A stretch of DNA of 64,000 nt from Polynucleobacter arcticus (GCF_013307205.1 NZ_CP028940.1:1-64000), one strand, 5' to 3'. Numbered from the stretch's first letter, positions 23,451 to 36,680 are shown. Notes: a model not told the origin generated them from the letters alone. Made by a program: numbers and translations.

Positions 23451-23687
23451 ATGAGCGAAGCGCACGGCAGCATCATTAAATCCCCCAAACAGCTGATCAT
23501 CATGGTGTTCGCTACTTTTTTTGTACCACTAACTATTATCTTGTTGCTATTGGTATATGTGAACAACGGCAAGCGCACCGATTCAGAGGCTTCTGCCGAG
23601 CAGCTTATTAAGCCTGTAGCGCAATTAAATGTTCAGGACACTAAGCCACCGGCAGATTCCAAAGAAGCCGCCCCCGCTGCTAAATAA
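23451..23687 (+). CDS. Short membrane-anchor protein, resembles the N-terminus of a c-type cytochrome
   Basis: The 78-residue product has a basic N-terminus (HGSIIKSPKQL), one strong membrane helix (about residues 17-38, with MVFATFFVPLTIILLLLVYV), then a polar Ala/Pro-rich tail with IKPVAQLN and ending KEAAPAAK. The start and helix resemble the membrane anchor of the larger cytochrome c5-type proteins of Burkholderiales (pattern IIKTPKQL...VPIxxIxLL...IxPVA), but there is no CxxCH haem motif and the frame stops. It may be a stand-alone anchor or a shortened relic. It ends at a terminator that it shares with rsmI. Confidence 0.65.
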   Translation: MSEAHGSIIKSPKQLIIMVFATFFVPLTIILLLLVYVNNGKRTDSEASAEQLIKPVAQLNVQDTKPPADSKEAAPAAK

Positions 23688-23703
23688 TTTTTTGGCGCAC
23701 CAG

Positions 23704-23730
23704 AAAACTGGCTATAAGCCAGTTTTTTAT
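23704..23730 (+). terminator. Bidirectional terminator between the anchor gene and rsmI
   Basis: AAAACTGGCT (23704-23713) and AGCCAGTTTT (23717-23726) form a perfect 10-base stem with a 3-base loop and T runs on both sides. It sits between two convergent genes. Confidence 0.88.
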
Positions 23731-24632
23731 TGCCCTTCGTCTTGTCCTTTAGCATCGAGCGCTATTTGATAGGCCTCTTTTTTGCTAAGTCCAAGAGCCT
23801 GAGCGAGTACAGCAGCAATTTCTTTGCTACCTAAATAGGGGCTTAAAGCAGTTGCCCACATTAATAGTGTCGAATGTTCTGGAGCCTCATCCATATTGGA
23901 TTGGCGGCCGGCGATCAAAATAACAAATTCACCCTTTAGGCTTTCTGCTTCCTCGAGCCATAGTGGAATGTCGACTGCATTGAGGGTAACAAGCTGTTCA
24001 AATTTTTTAGTCAGCTCTCTGCCAACCAAAATCTGTCGCTCCGGCTCTAGCTCTTTGCTTAGCAAAGTCAATGTTTCTCGAATTTGATGGGGTGATTCAA
24101 AAAAGATGCTGGTTTTTGCATTGCTTCGTATATCTTGAATCAACACGCCACGCTCTTTGGCCTTGTTCGGCCAAAAGCCTAAAAATTGAAAGCGCCCTTC
24201 CGATGGCAGCATGACTGAGCCACTGGCAGAAATGGCGGACGAAACCGCGCTAGCGCCTGGAATGGGAATAATTCGAAAGCCCGCTTTTTGGACGGCATTG
24301 ACAAGGCGTGCGCCAGGATCAGAAACGCCTGGGGTACCCGCATCTGAAATATAGGCCCAGCGTTCGTTTTGGGCGAGATGCTGAATGATGGTCTGTGCGC
24401 CAGCAATTTCATTGTGCTCATGCAAGGCGACACACTTTTTATGAATGCCAAAATGTTGAAGCAGGGGCGCGCTATGTCTAGTGTCTTCACAGGCGATGCC
24501 ATCTACCGAATTGAGGACATGCAGAGCACGCAAAGTGATGTCTCCCAAATTGCCAATTGGGGTGGCAACCATGTATAAGGCTCCAGCTGGTAGATCCTGT
24601 TGTTTTAAAAAGTCAAAGGAGCTTAATTCCAT
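23727..24632 (-). CDS. rsmI: 16S rRNA 2'-O-ribose C1402 methyltransferase RsmI
   Basis: RsmI, with RsmH, makes the m4Cm1402 modification in the decoding centre of 16S rRNA. The 301-residue protein has a tetrapyrrole-methylase fold: YMVATPIGNLGDITLRALH at about 19-37, CEDTRHSAPLLQHFGI near 53-68, and the glycine-rich SDAGTPGVSDPG near 96-107. The start ATG is at 24632. It is divergent from the DiaA-like gene; the two are 107 bases apart. Confidence 0.95.
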   Translation of the reverse strand: MELSSFDFLKQQDLPAGALYMVATPIGNLGDITLRALHVLNSVDGIACEDTRHSAPLLQHFGIHKKCVALHEHNEIAGAQTIIQHLAQNERWAYISDAGTPGVSDPGARLVNAVQKAGFRIIPIPGASAVSSAISASGSVMLPSEGRFQFLGFWPNKAKERGVLIQDIRSNAKTSIFFESPHQIRETLTLLSKELEPERQILVGRELTKKFEQLVTLNAVDIPLWLEEAESLKGEFVILIAGRQSNMDEAPEHSTLLMWATALSPYLGSKEIAAVLAQALGLSKKEAYQIALDAKGQDEGQ

Positions 24633-24739
24633 GGGAGCAATCTTTTGCGAGAGTAATGTGAATAAGTAAGAGAATACGTCCCTTTTGAATTCGTGGGCAG
24701 CCTAGGCATCTTCACTGCACTTTGGCGCATAATAATGTG

Positions 24740-25342
24740 ATGGATAAAGATACCCTCGAACGTTTGCGCGCTCGCGCATCCCAACATTTTCTAGACAGCA
24801 TTGCTGTAAAGCAAGAAGCTGAAAAAATACTGCCCGAGCAAGTGGCGCGCGCTATAGTCGCTATGACGGGTTGTTTACGTGCCGGCGGCAAAGTGATGGC
24901 CTGCGGCAATGGCGGCTCTGCTGCTGATGCACAGCATTTTGCTGCTGAGCTTATTGGACGCTTTGAGCGAGAGCGCCAAGAGTTGGCTGCGATTGCGCTG
25001 ACAACGGACACCTCAATCTTGACTGCGGTAGGTAACGATTACGGCTATGACGAGATCTTCAGTAAGCAAGTTCGAGGCCTTGGTAAAAAAGGCGACATCT
25101 TAATTGGAATCTCCACGTCTGGAAATTCTAAAAATGTAGTGATAGCGATTGAGGCCGCAAAAAAGATGGGAATCAAAATTATTGCCCTGACTGGTAATGG
25201 CGGCGGAAAAATTGCAAGCCTATTGGATGAGGATGACATTCATCTATGTGCACCATCTACCCGCACTGCTCGAATTCAAGAAACACATTTAGTACTGTTG
25301 CATGCCTTGTGTGATGGTGTAGACCATTTACTGCTCGATTAA
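24740..25342 (+). CDS. diaA: SIS-domain protein, DiaA-like
   Basis: The 200-residue protein is a sugar isomerase (SIS) domain with [18 protein letters not shown] near residue 60 and [11 protein letters not shown] near 125. It is often annotated as phosphoheptose isomerase GmhA, but the neighbours rsmI and the BON lipoprotein match the conserved rsmI-yraN-diaA-yraP locus, so I favour DiaA, which binds DnaA and helps timely initiation. I chose the ATG at 24740, six codons after a TTG that would be possible. No yraN gene is visible between rsmI and this gene. The assignment rests on context and is not certain. Confidence 0.78.
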   Translation: MDKDTLERLRARASQHFLDSIAVKQEAEKILPEQVARAIVAMTGCLRAGGKVMACGNGGSAADAQHFAAELIGRFERERQELAAIALTTDTSILTAVGNDYGYDEIFSKQVRGLGKKGDILIGISTSGNSKNVVIAIEAAKKMGIKIIALTGNGGGKIASLLDEDDIHLCAPSTRTARIQETHLVLLHALCDGVDHLLLD

Positions 25343-25371
25343 GTGACTATCAATTTTTAGAAAGTTCGTAT

Positions 25372-26019
25372 ATGCAAAATACACTCCCTATCAAATTATT
25401 TGCTGCGATTTTGATTTCATCATTTCTATCGGGCTGTGGAGTGCTAGCCGTTGGTGGTGTTGTAGCGGGAGCTAGCGTAATGGCCGACCGTCGAACACCC
25501 GCTGTGCAAGCAATCGATAAGGGCATTGAGCTAGAGGCTGGCAATGCTTTGGGCAAACGTTTTGGTGATGGAGCGCATATTAATGTGACGTCATTTAACC
25601 AAAAAGTATTGCTTACTGGCGAGGCTAAAGATGCTGATGTTAAGAGTCAGGCTAGTGCATATGTAAAGGCGATGAAGAATGCGCGCTCTGTATTTAATGA
25701 GTTGATTGTTGGGCCCAATAGTACCTTCACTGCGCGAGCTAATGATTCCTATCTTGAATCAAAAATTAAAACGCAAATGATTTTTACAGAGAAGTTGCCA
25801 TCCAATTCAATGGTGATTATTGCTGAAGGTAGCAGCGTTTATTTGATGGGTATTCTGACGCAGAACGAAGCAGAGATTGCCAAGAAAGTGGCAAGTAACA
25901 CAAGCGGTGTAAAAGATGTTTATGTCTACTTTGATATTATTTCTGAGGCAGAAAAAACGCGCTTAGAAAAACAAGGCAAGGCGGATGAGTCGCAGCCCAA
26001 TTCAGCGCCTCAACAATAA
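25372..26019 (+). CDS. dolP: BON-domain outer-membrane lipoprotein, DolP (YraP)-like
   Basis: The 215-residue protein has a lipoprotein signal: a hydrophobic N-terminus ending in LSGC, with the lipid-modified Cys at about residue 22. Two BON domains follow, at about 55-120 and 125-190, separated by a short linker. The family locates to the outer membrane and division site and supports envelope integrity in E. coli. It lies 29 bases after the SIS gene, in the conserved order rsmI-diaA-yraP. Confidence 0.88.
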   Translation: MQNTLPIKLFAAILISSFLSGCGVLAVGGVVAGASVMADRRTPAVQAIDKGIELEAGNALGKRFGDGAHINVTSFNQKVLLTGEAKDADVKSQASAYVKAMKNARSVFNELIVGPNSTFTARANDSYLESKIKTQMIFTEKLPSNSMVIIAEGSSVYLMGILTQNEAEIAKKVASNTSGVKDVYVYFDIISEAEKTRLEKQGKADESQPNSAPQQ

Positions 26020-26042
26020 AGTCATCGGACGAGAAGTAGACA

Positions 26043-26396
26043 ATGAATTTTTCAATGCAACGCATGAAATTTTTTTTATTGCTCACCCTCTTTGTACTTT
26101 GTCCTCTGAGCGTTCAGGCATCTACTGATGATATAAAAGCAGTCGTACTGGCAAAACAAAATGCTTGCTTAGGTTGCCATGCGCTAGATAAAAAAATTGT
26201 TGGTCCAAGCCTGCAGGCTGTTGCAAAGAAATATGCAAACGATCCCAACGCAAAAGCATTTTTAAAAAACAAAATTCTGAAGGGTGGCTCTGGATCTTGG
26301 GGCGTTGTACCAATGCCAGCAAATGCTAAATTAAGTGATGCTGATGTTGCTCTATTGGTAAGCTGGATTCTGCGAGGAGCTCCAAGCGCAAATTAA
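26043..26396 (+). CDS. Periplasmic c-type cytochrome (class I)
   Basis: The 117-residue protein begins with a signal peptide of about 26 residues (cleavage near VQA-S). The haem-binding CLGCH is at residues 42-46, and the likely Met ligand is Met91 in VVPMPAN. The size and motifs match the small cytochrome c551/c552 class. It follows the BON lipoprotein by 23 bases and is probably co-transcribed. It may shuttle electrons to an oxidase. Its stop overlaps the convergent GNAT gene by 4 bases. Confidence 0.93.
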   Translation: MNFSMQRMKFFLLLTLFVLCPLSVQASTDDIKAVVLAKQNACLGCHALDKKIVGPSLQAVAKKYANDPNAKAFLKNKILKGGSGSWGVVPMPANAKLSDADVALLVSWILRGAPSAN

Positions 26397-27052
26397 GTAG
26401 GACTAGCGACCAGCTTGTTAAGAAGCCAAGACCACGCCGCATTTGAGCGCTTGAAATTTTCTTTAAGCGCATAGTCAAAGCCAGCCCATTGCTCATTGAC
26501 TGCCTCCTCTGCGATCGTGCTTGGACTCGCTGGCGCTAGTGTCAAATAGGCGTCTGCATCTCCGTGAGCATACTCAATGCGCATATCTGCCTTATGAGCC
26601 AAGTGCATCATGGCCCTATTATTAGCGAGGCAATGTACAAACAAAGTTTCAATACGAGTATTTCGTGAGCGAACTGAGGCTCGTGCCAGTAGCGCAGTGC
26701 CTATGCCCTGCCCGCGGCTATTTGGCAGCACAGAGACCCCAAACTCAGCAGCCTGTGACTGACCCTTCAATTTTGGTAAATACGCCAAATGAGCCATGCC
26801 AATGAGGTTTAGCTGGGAATCAAAGCTGCCGAATAGGGCATCCCTATTGAAATTAAGACGCTCAGCATAGTGATGAATGACCTCATCAGGAGTTTGAGTG
26901 CCGAATCGTAGTCGACGATCTTCATCATCTAATAGTAGAAGGTGAGCGAGAATCTCTGCCCGATAGCCCTCATGCAGTTCACGAACAGGAACAGCTGGGC
27001 CAGCCGTATAGGGCTGCCTAGATAAGTAACCGCTCGCTAATTTGTTGTGCAT
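26393..27052 (-). CDS. GNAT-family N-acetyltransferase
   Basis: The 219-residue protein contains the acetyl-CoA motif GVSVLPNSRGQGIGTALL near residues 105-122 and HLAHKADMRIEYAHGDADAYLT after it, consistent with a GNAT fold. I chose the start at 27052 (MHNKLASGY) over a longer frame from 27130, because the extra N-terminal part looks non-conserved. The substrate is unknown. It converges on the cytochrome gene with a 4-base overlap of stops. A palindrome at about 27157-27178 lies upstream of it. Confidence 0.82.
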   Translation of the reverse strand: MHNKLASGYLSRQPYTAGPAVPVRELHEGYRAEILAHLLLLDDEDRRLRFGTQTPDEVIHHYAERLNFNRDALFGSFDSQLNLIGMAHLAYLPKLKGQSQAAEFGVSVLPNSRGQGIGTALLARASVRSRNTRIETLFVHCLANNRAMMHLAHKADMRIEYAHGDADAYLTLAPASPSTIAEEAVNEQWAGFDYALKENFKRSNAAWSWLLNKLVASPT

Positions 27053-27305
27053 AGCAACATAGTAGCAGGGGTAAGCAAAAAACACAGGGTTATCCCTAGT
27101 ATTTTTGCTGCGGGTAAAAAAGAGGCACAAATTTACTGAAATAAAGACCTGTCAGATGATCTATTTGACATCAGATCAATCAAAACCTGTCAATTTTTCA
27201 AAAAAGTTGAAAATATTTTTCAGTCATATGGCGCTGTTTTTAAAGGGATTATTTTCAAAGTAAGAAAAAACATCACTTTTTTATAGAAAAAGACTACGAA
27301 AGGTG
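27053..27305. promoter_or_regulatory. AT-rich upstream region of the rRNA operon and GNAT gene
   Basis: No gene is visible. The stretch has TTGACA at 27165-27170 and the inverted repeat TGATCT...AGATCA (27157-27162 and 27173-27178) around it, and an 8-base direct repeat ACCTGTCA at 27147 and 27185. From about 27262 to 27303 it is A-tract rich, a possible UP element for the rRNA promoter. Confidence 0.5.
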
Positions 27306-27332
27306 TTGACGGACCCTAAAAAGGGGTATAAA
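27306..27332 (+). promoter_or_regulatory. rRNA operon promoter
   Basis: TTGACG (27306-27311) lies 15 bases before TATAAA (27327-27332), with an A-tract region just upstream. Transcription would start about 27339, some 210 bases before 16S. Confidence 0.7.
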
Positions 27333-27381
27333 GTCTCATCTCTCTGCTGCAACGTTTTACGAATTACGAAAAAACGAAGCG

Positions 27382-27397
27382 GCCCTCTTTAAAAATT
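27382..27397 (+). promoter_or_regulatory. boxA antitermination element of the rRNA leader
   Basis: GCCCTCTTTAAAAATT resembles the boxA consensus TGCTCTTTAACA. It is the site where NusB-NusE assemble an antitermination complex. A second copy lies at 29382 before 23S. Confidence 0.6.
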
Positions 27398-27400
27398 AGT

Positions 27401-27422
27401 CAACCGATAATTGTGGGTACTA
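27401..27422 (+). other. 16S precursor processing stem (5' arm)
   Basis: CAACCGATAA followed by TTGTGGGTACTA is complementary to 29106-29127 (TAGTGCCCAC then ACTTATCGGTTG) with two small mismatches. It brackets 16S and should be the RNase III processing stem. Confidence 0.75.
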
Positions 27423-27551
27423 AGTGAAAGCATCAAGTCCTTTGGGACAGATGTAAATAAATAGTACTCATAGACAGTAAAAAGATTTGGTTTTATTACC
27501 AAGTCAATTTCTTTTGAATGAGTGCGACGATCCGCAAGGATCACAGGAATT

Positions 27552-29087
<1,536 letters not shown>

Positions 29088-29141
29088 GAGAAAGATGCTG
29101 GATCCTAGTGCCCACACTTATCGGTTGACAATAAAAGCCAC

Positions 29142-29218
29142 GGGTCTGTAGCTCAGCTGGTTAGAGCACTGTGTTGATAACGCAGGGGTCGTAGGTTCAA
29201 GTCCTACCAGACCCACCA
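29142..29218 (+). tRNA. tRNA-Ile (GAT)
   Basis: GGGTCTG pairs with CAGACCC in the acceptor stem, with encoded CCA. The anticodon loop reads TTGATAA, giving GAT (isoleucine). It lies in the 16S-23S spacer. Confidence 0.98.
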
Positions 29219-29248
29219 CCAGCCAGAAACAAGACTTAGTGGGACGTT

Positions 29249-29324
29249 GGGGGATTAGCTCAGCTGGGAGAGCACCTGCTTTGCAAGCAGGGGGTCGTCG
29301 GTTCGATCCCGTCATCCTCCACCA
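29249..29324 (+). tRNA. tRNA-Ala (TGC)
   Basis: GGGGGAT pairs with ATCCTCC (one G-U pair) and CCA is encoded. The anticodon loop TTTGCAA gives TGC (alanine). It is the second spacer tRNA, the common Ile-Ala order. Confidence 0.98.
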
Positions 29325-29381
29325 TCATCTAAATGTCAAAACTAAGCGAAAAGTTAATCGTTTAGTTTTGCCATTTATGGC

Positions 29382-29397
29382 TGTTCTTTAAAAATTT
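29382..29397 (+). promoter_or_regulatory. boxA element before 23S
   Basis: TGTTCTTTAAAAATTT matches boxA in the 16S-23S spacer. It is nearly the same as the copy in the leader. Confidence 0.6.
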
Positions 29398-29590
29398 GAG
29401 TAAGCAAAGTGTCAAATGTTTCTTTGAGAGGACATTTGACAATGTAATAAGGGTAAAGATTGAATCATCAATCAGTAATACAAACGAGTTTTACCAAGTT
29501 CTTTAACAAGTACTTACAGTTTGGATTACGGCAAACATGTCAGAAGTAGAAGTAAACCTGTAACAGGTGCTAGCAATGGTGCTCGTTATA

Positions 29591-32464
<2,874 letters not shown>

Positions 32465-32536
32465 TATAACCAGCACTATTGTGTTGGATGTTTGCCAGAT
32501 TCAATCTGCATCCTCAATTACATGCTTACTCAAATA

Positions 32537-32560
32537 GAACTGTTGATTTATCAACAGTTC
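32537..32560 (+). other. Processing hairpin in the 23S-5S spacer
   Basis: GAACTGTTGA (32537-32546) and TCAACAGTTC (32551-32560) form a perfect 10-base stem with a TTTA loop just before 5S. It is probably a rRNA processing site. Confidence 0.65.
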
Positions 32561-32570
32561 GACCCTCTAC

Positions 32571-32686
32571 GCCCGGTGACCATAGCAAGTTGGAACCACT
32601 CCTTCCCATCCCGAACAGGACAGTGAAACGACTTTACGCCGATGATAGTGCGGATTACCCGTGTGAAAGTAGGTAATTGCCGGGCA
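32571..32686 (+). rRNA. rrf: 5S ribosomal RNA
   Basis: The 116-base gene begins GCCCGGTGACCATAGC, whose end pairs with CCGGGC near 32680-32685. CCATCCCGAACAGG is the conserved 5S loop region. Confidence 0.96.
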
Positions 32687-32694
32687 CCAATGCG

Positions 32695-32726
32695 ACGCCC
32701 AGACCCTCTTAGGTCTGGGCGTTTTT
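32695..32726 (+). terminator. rRNA operon terminator
   Basis: ACGCCCAGACC (32695-32705) and GGTCTGGGCGT (32712-32722) form an 11-base GC-rich stem followed by a run of Ts. It is directly after 5S, so the following tRNAs are probably transcribed separately. Confidence 0.9.
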
Positions 32727-32798
32727 ACTTGTGCAAAGCGTTTAGAGATTTTTAGATATTGACAGAAACTCCATTAGGAGTCAGAATATTGGGTTCGC

Positions 32799-32883
32799 GG
32801 AGGGGTGTCCGAGCGGCTAAAGGAGGCAGACTGTAAATCTGTTGGCTATGCCTACGTAGGTTCGAATCCTACCCCCTCCACCA
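32799..32883 (+). tRNA. tRNA-Tyr (GTA)
   Basis: GGAGGGG pairs with CCCCTCC; CCA is encoded. It is a class II tRNA with a long variable arm (85 bases), and the anticodon loop around CTGTAAA gives GTA (tyrosine). Confidence 0.98.
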
Positions 32884-32890
32884 GAGATGT

Positions 32891-32964
32891 GCGGGATTAG
32901 TTTAATGGTAAAACAGCAGATTTCCAATCTTCGGTCAAGAGTTCGATTCTCTTATCCCGCTCCA
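32891..32964 (+). tRNA. tRNA-Gly (TCC)
   Basis: GCGGGAT pairs with ATCCCGC; CCA is encoded. The anticodon loop TTTCCAA gives TCC (glycine). Confidence 0.98.
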
Positions 32965-32985
32965 GTAACAAGAGCATTTGTATTT

Positions 32986-33060
<75 letters not shown>

Positions 33061-33126
33061 GGCTTAATTGGTATTAATTTAAATTTCGTGTGTTGGTTTA
33101 AGAGTTAACTAAAGGCAGACAAAAAA

Positions 33127-34317
33127 ATGGCAAAAGAAAAGTTTGAGCGGACAAAACCGCACGTAAACGTTGGCACCATTGGTCACGTTGACCACGGTAA
33201 AACCACATTGACAGCAGCAATTGCAACCGTGCTCTCAAAAGCATTTGGTGGCGAAGCAAAAGCATACGATCAAATCGATGCTGCTCCAGAAGAAAAAGCA
33301 CGCGGTATTACGATTAATACAGCACACGTTGAATATGAGACAGCCAATCGTCACTATGCACACGTAGATTGCCCAGGACATGCTGACTATGTTAAGAACA
33401 TGATTACTGGTGCTGCTCAGATGGACGGCGCAATTTTAGTTTGCTCTGCAGCTGACGGCCCAATGCCACAAACTCGTGAGCACATCCTCTTGGCACGCCA
33501 AGTTGGTGTTCCATACATCATCGTATTTTTAAATAAGTGCGATATGGTTGATGACGCTGAGTTGTTAGAACTCGTAGAAATGGAAGTTCGTGAGCTTTTA
33601 TCTAAGTATGACTTCCCAGGTGATGACACACCAATCGTTCAAGGTTCTGCTAAGTTAGCTCTTGAGGGTGACGAAGGCCCATTGGGTAAAGAAGCCATCA
33701 TGAAATTGGCCGATGCTTTAGATACTTATATCCCAACTCCAGAGCGTGCTGTTGATGGCGCGTTCTTGATGCCAGTAGAAGATGTGTTCTCTATCTCCGG
33801 TCGCGGTACTGTAGTAACAGGCCGTATCGAGCGCGGTATTGTTAAAGTCGGCGAAGAGATCGAAATTATCGGTATCAAGCCAACGATCAAGACAACTTGT
33901 ACTGGTGTTGAAATGTTCCGTAAATTGCTCGACCAAGGTCAAGCAGGCGATAACGTTGGTATCTTGTTACGCGGTACAAAACGTGAAGAAGTTGAGCGCG
34001 GCCAAGTATTGGCTAAGCCAGGTTCAATCACCCCACATACTCACTTTACAGCCGAGGTTTATATCTTGGGTAAAGATGAAGGTGGTCGTCATACTCCATT
34101 CTTTAACAACTATCGTCCACAGTTTTACTTCCGCACAACGGACGTAACTGGTTCAATCGAGTTGCCAAAAGACAAAGAAATGGTGATGCCTGGTGATAAC
34201 GTCACGATTACCGTAAAACTCATCGCGCCAATCGCGATGGAAGAAGGTTTACGTTTTGCGATCCGTGAAGGTGGCCGTACTGTTGGCGCCGGTGTGGTTG
34301 CAAAGATTTTGGCTTAA
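33127..34317 (+). CDS. tufA: Elongation factor Tu (first copy)
   Basis: EF-Tu delivers aminoacyl-tRNA to the ribosome. The 396-residue protein shows GHVDHGKT (G1), DCPGHADY (G3), NKCDMVDD (G4), then domains 2 and 3. The product is identical to that of the gene at 49914, and the DNA is identical as far as I compared it, from about 33112 to 34320. The gene follows four tRNAs and precedes tRNA-Trp, so processing of a tRNA-tuf transcript is likely. There is no separate promoter that I can see. Confidence 0.98.
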   Translation: MAKEKFERTKPHVNVGTIGHVDHGKTTLTAAIATVLSKAFGGEAKAYDQIDAAPEEKARGITINTAHVEYETANRHYAHVDCPGHADYVKNMITGAAQMDGAILVCSAADGPMPQTREHILLARQVGVPYIIVFLNKCDMVDDAELLELVEMEVRELLSKYDFPGDDTPIVQGSAKLALEGDEGPLGKEAIMKLADALDTYIPTPERAVDGAFLMPVEDVFSISGRGTVVTGRIERGIVKVGEEIEIIGIKPTIKTTCTGVEMFRKLLDQGQAGDNVGILLRGTKREEVERGQVLAKPGSITPHTHFTAEVYILGKDEGGRHTPFFNNYRPQFYFRTTDVTGSIELPKDKEMVMPGDNVTITVKLIAPIAMEEGLRFAIREGGRTVGAGVVAKILA

Positions 34318-34330
34318 TAGTTTTTAATAA

Positions 34331-34406
34331 AGGGGTGTAGCTCAATTGGCAGAGCGTTGGTCTCCAAAACCAAAGGTTGGGGGTTCGATGCCCTCCGCCC
34401 CTGCCA
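34331..34406 (+). tRNA. tRNA-Trp (CCA)
   Basis: AGGGGTG pairs with CGCCCCT; CCA is encoded after discriminator G. The anticodon loop CTCCAAA gives CCA (tryptophan). It lies between tufA and secE, the usual position. Confidence 0.98.
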
Positions 34407-34426
34407 CGATTTGAACTGAAAGTAAT

Positions 34427-34807
34427 ATGTCTCAACAAACAGCAAGTCAAACTGAAGAAAAAAGTAGCGGCTGGATCTCAGGTCTAGCCGCTCTCATTGT
34501 CGTAGCTGCGTTAGTTCTTTACTATACGCTTGGCGATCAGTCTTTATTGGTAAGACTTGCAGTGTTGTTGGGCGGTATTGCTGTTGCAGTTTTGATTGTG
34601 GCCATATCACCTGATGGGCGTCGTTTTATTGCCTACGCAAAAGATTCTTGGTATGAAGTAAAAAAGGTTGTTTGGCCAACTCGTAAAGAGACCACCCAAA
34701 TGACTCTAGTCGTATTTGGCTTTGTTCTGATCATGTCCTTGTTTTTATGGCTTGCAGACAAATTAATTGAATGGCTAGTTTTTTCAGTCTTCCTTGGCTG
34801 GAAGTGA
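34427..34807 (+). CDS. secE: Preprotein translocase subunit SecE
   Basis: SecE stabilises SecY in the translocon. The 126-residue protein has three hydrophobic segments (about 20-38, 42-60 and 92-115), as in the E. coli type. The conserved KDSWYEVKKVVWPTRKETTQ lies before the last helix. It is 20 bases after tRNA-Trp and 9 before nusG. Confidence 0.95.
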   Translation: MSQQTASQTEEKSSGWISGLAALIVVAALVLYYTLGDQSLLVRLAVLLGGIAVAVLIVAISPDGRRFIAYAKDSWYEVKKVVWPTRKETTQMTLVVFGFVLIMSLFLWLADKLIEWLVFSVFLGWK

Positions 34808-34816
34808 GTAAGAAAA

Positions 34817-35389
34817 ATGATTGATTCTGAATTGGTCTCAAACCCACAAGCTACCGGCAATATGCGTTGGTACGTTATTCATGCTTATTCGGGCATGGAA
34901 AAAAGTGTTAAGAGAGGTCTCGAGGAGCGTATTGCACGCTCTGGAATGCCTGAAAAATTTGGTCGCATTTTGGTTCCCTCAGAAGAAGTTGTGGAAATCA
35001 AGTCTGGGACTAAATCAGTATCTGAGCGTCGTTTCTTCCCAGGTTATGTATTAATCGAGATGGAAATGACGGACGAAAGCTGGCATTTGGTGAAAAACAC
35101 GCCAAAAGTAACTGGTTTTGTTGGTGGTGTTAGAAATCGCCCAAGCCCTATTTCAACGGCTGAAGTCACCAAGATCATGGATCAAATGCAGGCTGGAGTT
35201 GATAAACCCAAGCCGAAGACCTTGTTTGAGGTTGGTGAGATGGTTCGCGTTAAAGAGGGTCCATTTGTTGACTTCAACGGAAACATTGAAGAAGTGAATT
35301 ATGAGAAGTCAAGATTGCGCGTTTCTGTTACAATTTTTGGCCGCGGTACCCCAGTTGAGCTGGAGTTCGGGCAGGTAGAAAAGATGTAA
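34817..35389 (+). CDS. nusG: Transcription elongation and antitermination factor NusG
   Basis: NusG binds RNA polymerase and Rho or the ribosome. The 190-residue protein has [16 protein letters not shown] (N-terminal NGN domain) and the C-terminal KOW domain ([19 protein letters not shown]). It follows secE by 9 bases. A 155-base gap separates it from rplK. Confidence 0.97.
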   Translation: MIDSELVSNPQATGNMRWYVIHAYSGMEKSVKRGLEERIARSGMPEKFGRILVPSEEVVEIKSGTKSVSERRFFPGYVLIEMEMTDESWHLVKNTPKVTGFVGGVRNRPSPISTAEVTKIMDQMQAGVDKPKPKTLFEVGEMVRVKEGPFVDFNGNIEEVNYEKSRLRVSVTIFGRGTPVELEFGQVEKM

Positions 35390-35544
35390 AAAATACCTAT
35401 GATAGGGTGTTTTTGTAGCAAAAAAGTGGTTAAAAGAGGTTAGCAATAACCGAGGAGCGGAACTAGAAAGCCAAAAAACTAGTGAAGCGTTTACTCAACA
35501 GCGGTCTTTCCTAATGAGGTTAGGCGCGCTTTCAGGAGCAATTA
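35390..35544 (+). promoter_or_regulatory. nusG-rplK gap (possible L1-binding leader)
   Basis: This gap holds a weak hairpin near its start, GGTTA-gcaa-TAACC (about 35437-35451), and CCTAA...TTAGG further down. In E. coli the equivalent leader binds L1 and shuts off rplK-rplA. The structures are visible; the L1 role is an inference. Confidence 0.35.
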
Positions 35545-35976
35545 ATGGCAAAGAAGATTATTGGCTTTATCAAGCTGCAGATCCCTGCAGGTAAAGCAAA
35601 TCCATCACCACCAGTAGGCCCAGCGTTGGGTCAACGTGGCCTCAATATTATGGAATTCTGTAAGGCGTTTAATGCTCAAACCCAGAGCATGGAACCTGGC
35701 CTTCCAATTCCGGTCGTGATTACAGCGTTTGCTGATAAGAGCTTCACTTTCATCATGAAGACGCCCCCAGCGACCATCATGATTAAGAAGGCTGCAAAGA
35801 TCGAAAAAGGTTCACCACGTCCCCATACCGATAAGGTTGGAAAAATTACACGTGCTCAAGCAGAAGAAATTGCTAAAGCAAAAATGCCAGATTTGACAGC
35901 CGCCGATATGGATGCAGCTGTAAGAACAATCGCTGGTAGCGCCCGCTCTATGGGCATCACAGTGGAAGGTCTCTAA
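35545..35976 (+). CDS. rplK: 50S ribosomal protein L11
   Basis: L11 binds the GTPase-associated centre of 23S rRNA. The 143-residue protein begins [31 protein letters not shown], the highly conserved N-terminus, and contains the [22 protein letters not shown] segment. AGGAG precedes the ATG. It is followed by rplA after 2 bases. Confidence 0.98.
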   Translation: MAKKIIGFIKLQIPAGKANPSPPVGPALGQRGLNIMEFCKAFNAQTQSMEPGLPIPVVITAFADKSFTFIMKTPPATIMIKKAAKIEKGSPRPHTDKVGKITRAQAEEIAKAKMPDLTAADMDAAVRTIAGSARSMGITVEGL

Positions 35977-35978
35977 TC

Positions 35979-36680
35979 ATGACTAAATTATCAAAGCGTT
36001 TAAAAGCAATCGAATCTAAAGTAGATCGCAACAAGTTTTATGCATTGGAAGATGCATTGAACCTCGTTAAAGAGTGTGCAACTGCCAAGTTCGATGAGTC
36101 TATCGATGTTGCAGTTCAGTTGGGTATTGATGCGAAGAAATCTGACCAAGTTGTGCGTGGCGCAGTTGTGCTCCCAGCTGGTACAGGTAAGCATGTTCGT
36201 GTAGCGGTATTTGCACAAGGCGAAAAGGCTGAACAAGCTAAAGCTGCTGGTGCTGAGATCGTTGGCATGGAAGAGCTGGCTGACCAAATTAAGGGCGGCA
36301 AAATCGACTTCGATATTTTGATCGCTTCCCCAGACACAATGAAGATTGTTGGTACTTTAGGTCAAGTATTGGGCCCACGTGGTTTGATGCCGAATCCAAA
36401 AGTAGGAACTGTTACTCCTGACGTTGCTACTGCAGTTAAGAATGCAAAAGCAGGTCAAGTGCAATTCCGTGTGGACAAAGCCGGTATCGTGCACGCAAGT
36501 ATTGGCCGTCGTTCATTCGAGCCAGCTGCATTGAAATCTAACTTGCTCGCATTGCTTGAGGCTTTGAACAAAGCTAAGCCACCTGCATCTAAGGGCATTT
36601 ATTTAAAGAAGGTTGCCGTAAGCAGCACCATGGGTGCAGGCGTACGTGTAGACCAGGCATCGATACAGGCGGCGCAGTAA
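35979..36680 (+). CDS. rplA: 50S ribosomal protein L1
   Basis: L1 forms the mobile L1 stalk and also represses its own operon in many bacteria. The 233-residue length matches E. coli (234). The segments [20 protein letters not shown] and [18 protein letters not shown] are conserved. It begins two bases after rplK. Confidence 0.98.
   Translation: MTKLSKRLKAIESKVDRNKFYALEDALNLVKECATAKFDESIDVAVQLGIDAKKSDQVVRGAVVLPAGTGKHVRVAVFAQGEKAEQAKAAGAEIVGMEELADQIKGGKIDFDILIASPDTMKIVGTLGQVLGPRGLMPNPKVGTVTPDVATAVKNAKAGQVQFRVDKAGIVHASIGRRSFEPAALKSNLLALLEALNKAKPPASKGIYLKKVAVSSTMGAGVRVDQASIQAAQ

Noticed and set aside
24722..24739. TTG start giving six extra residues on the SIS protein
   Set aside because: The ATG at 24740 gives a normal family start; the upstream start has no ribosome site.
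29118..29315. Minus-strand frame over the spacer tRNAs
   Set aside because: It is formed by tRNA sequence.
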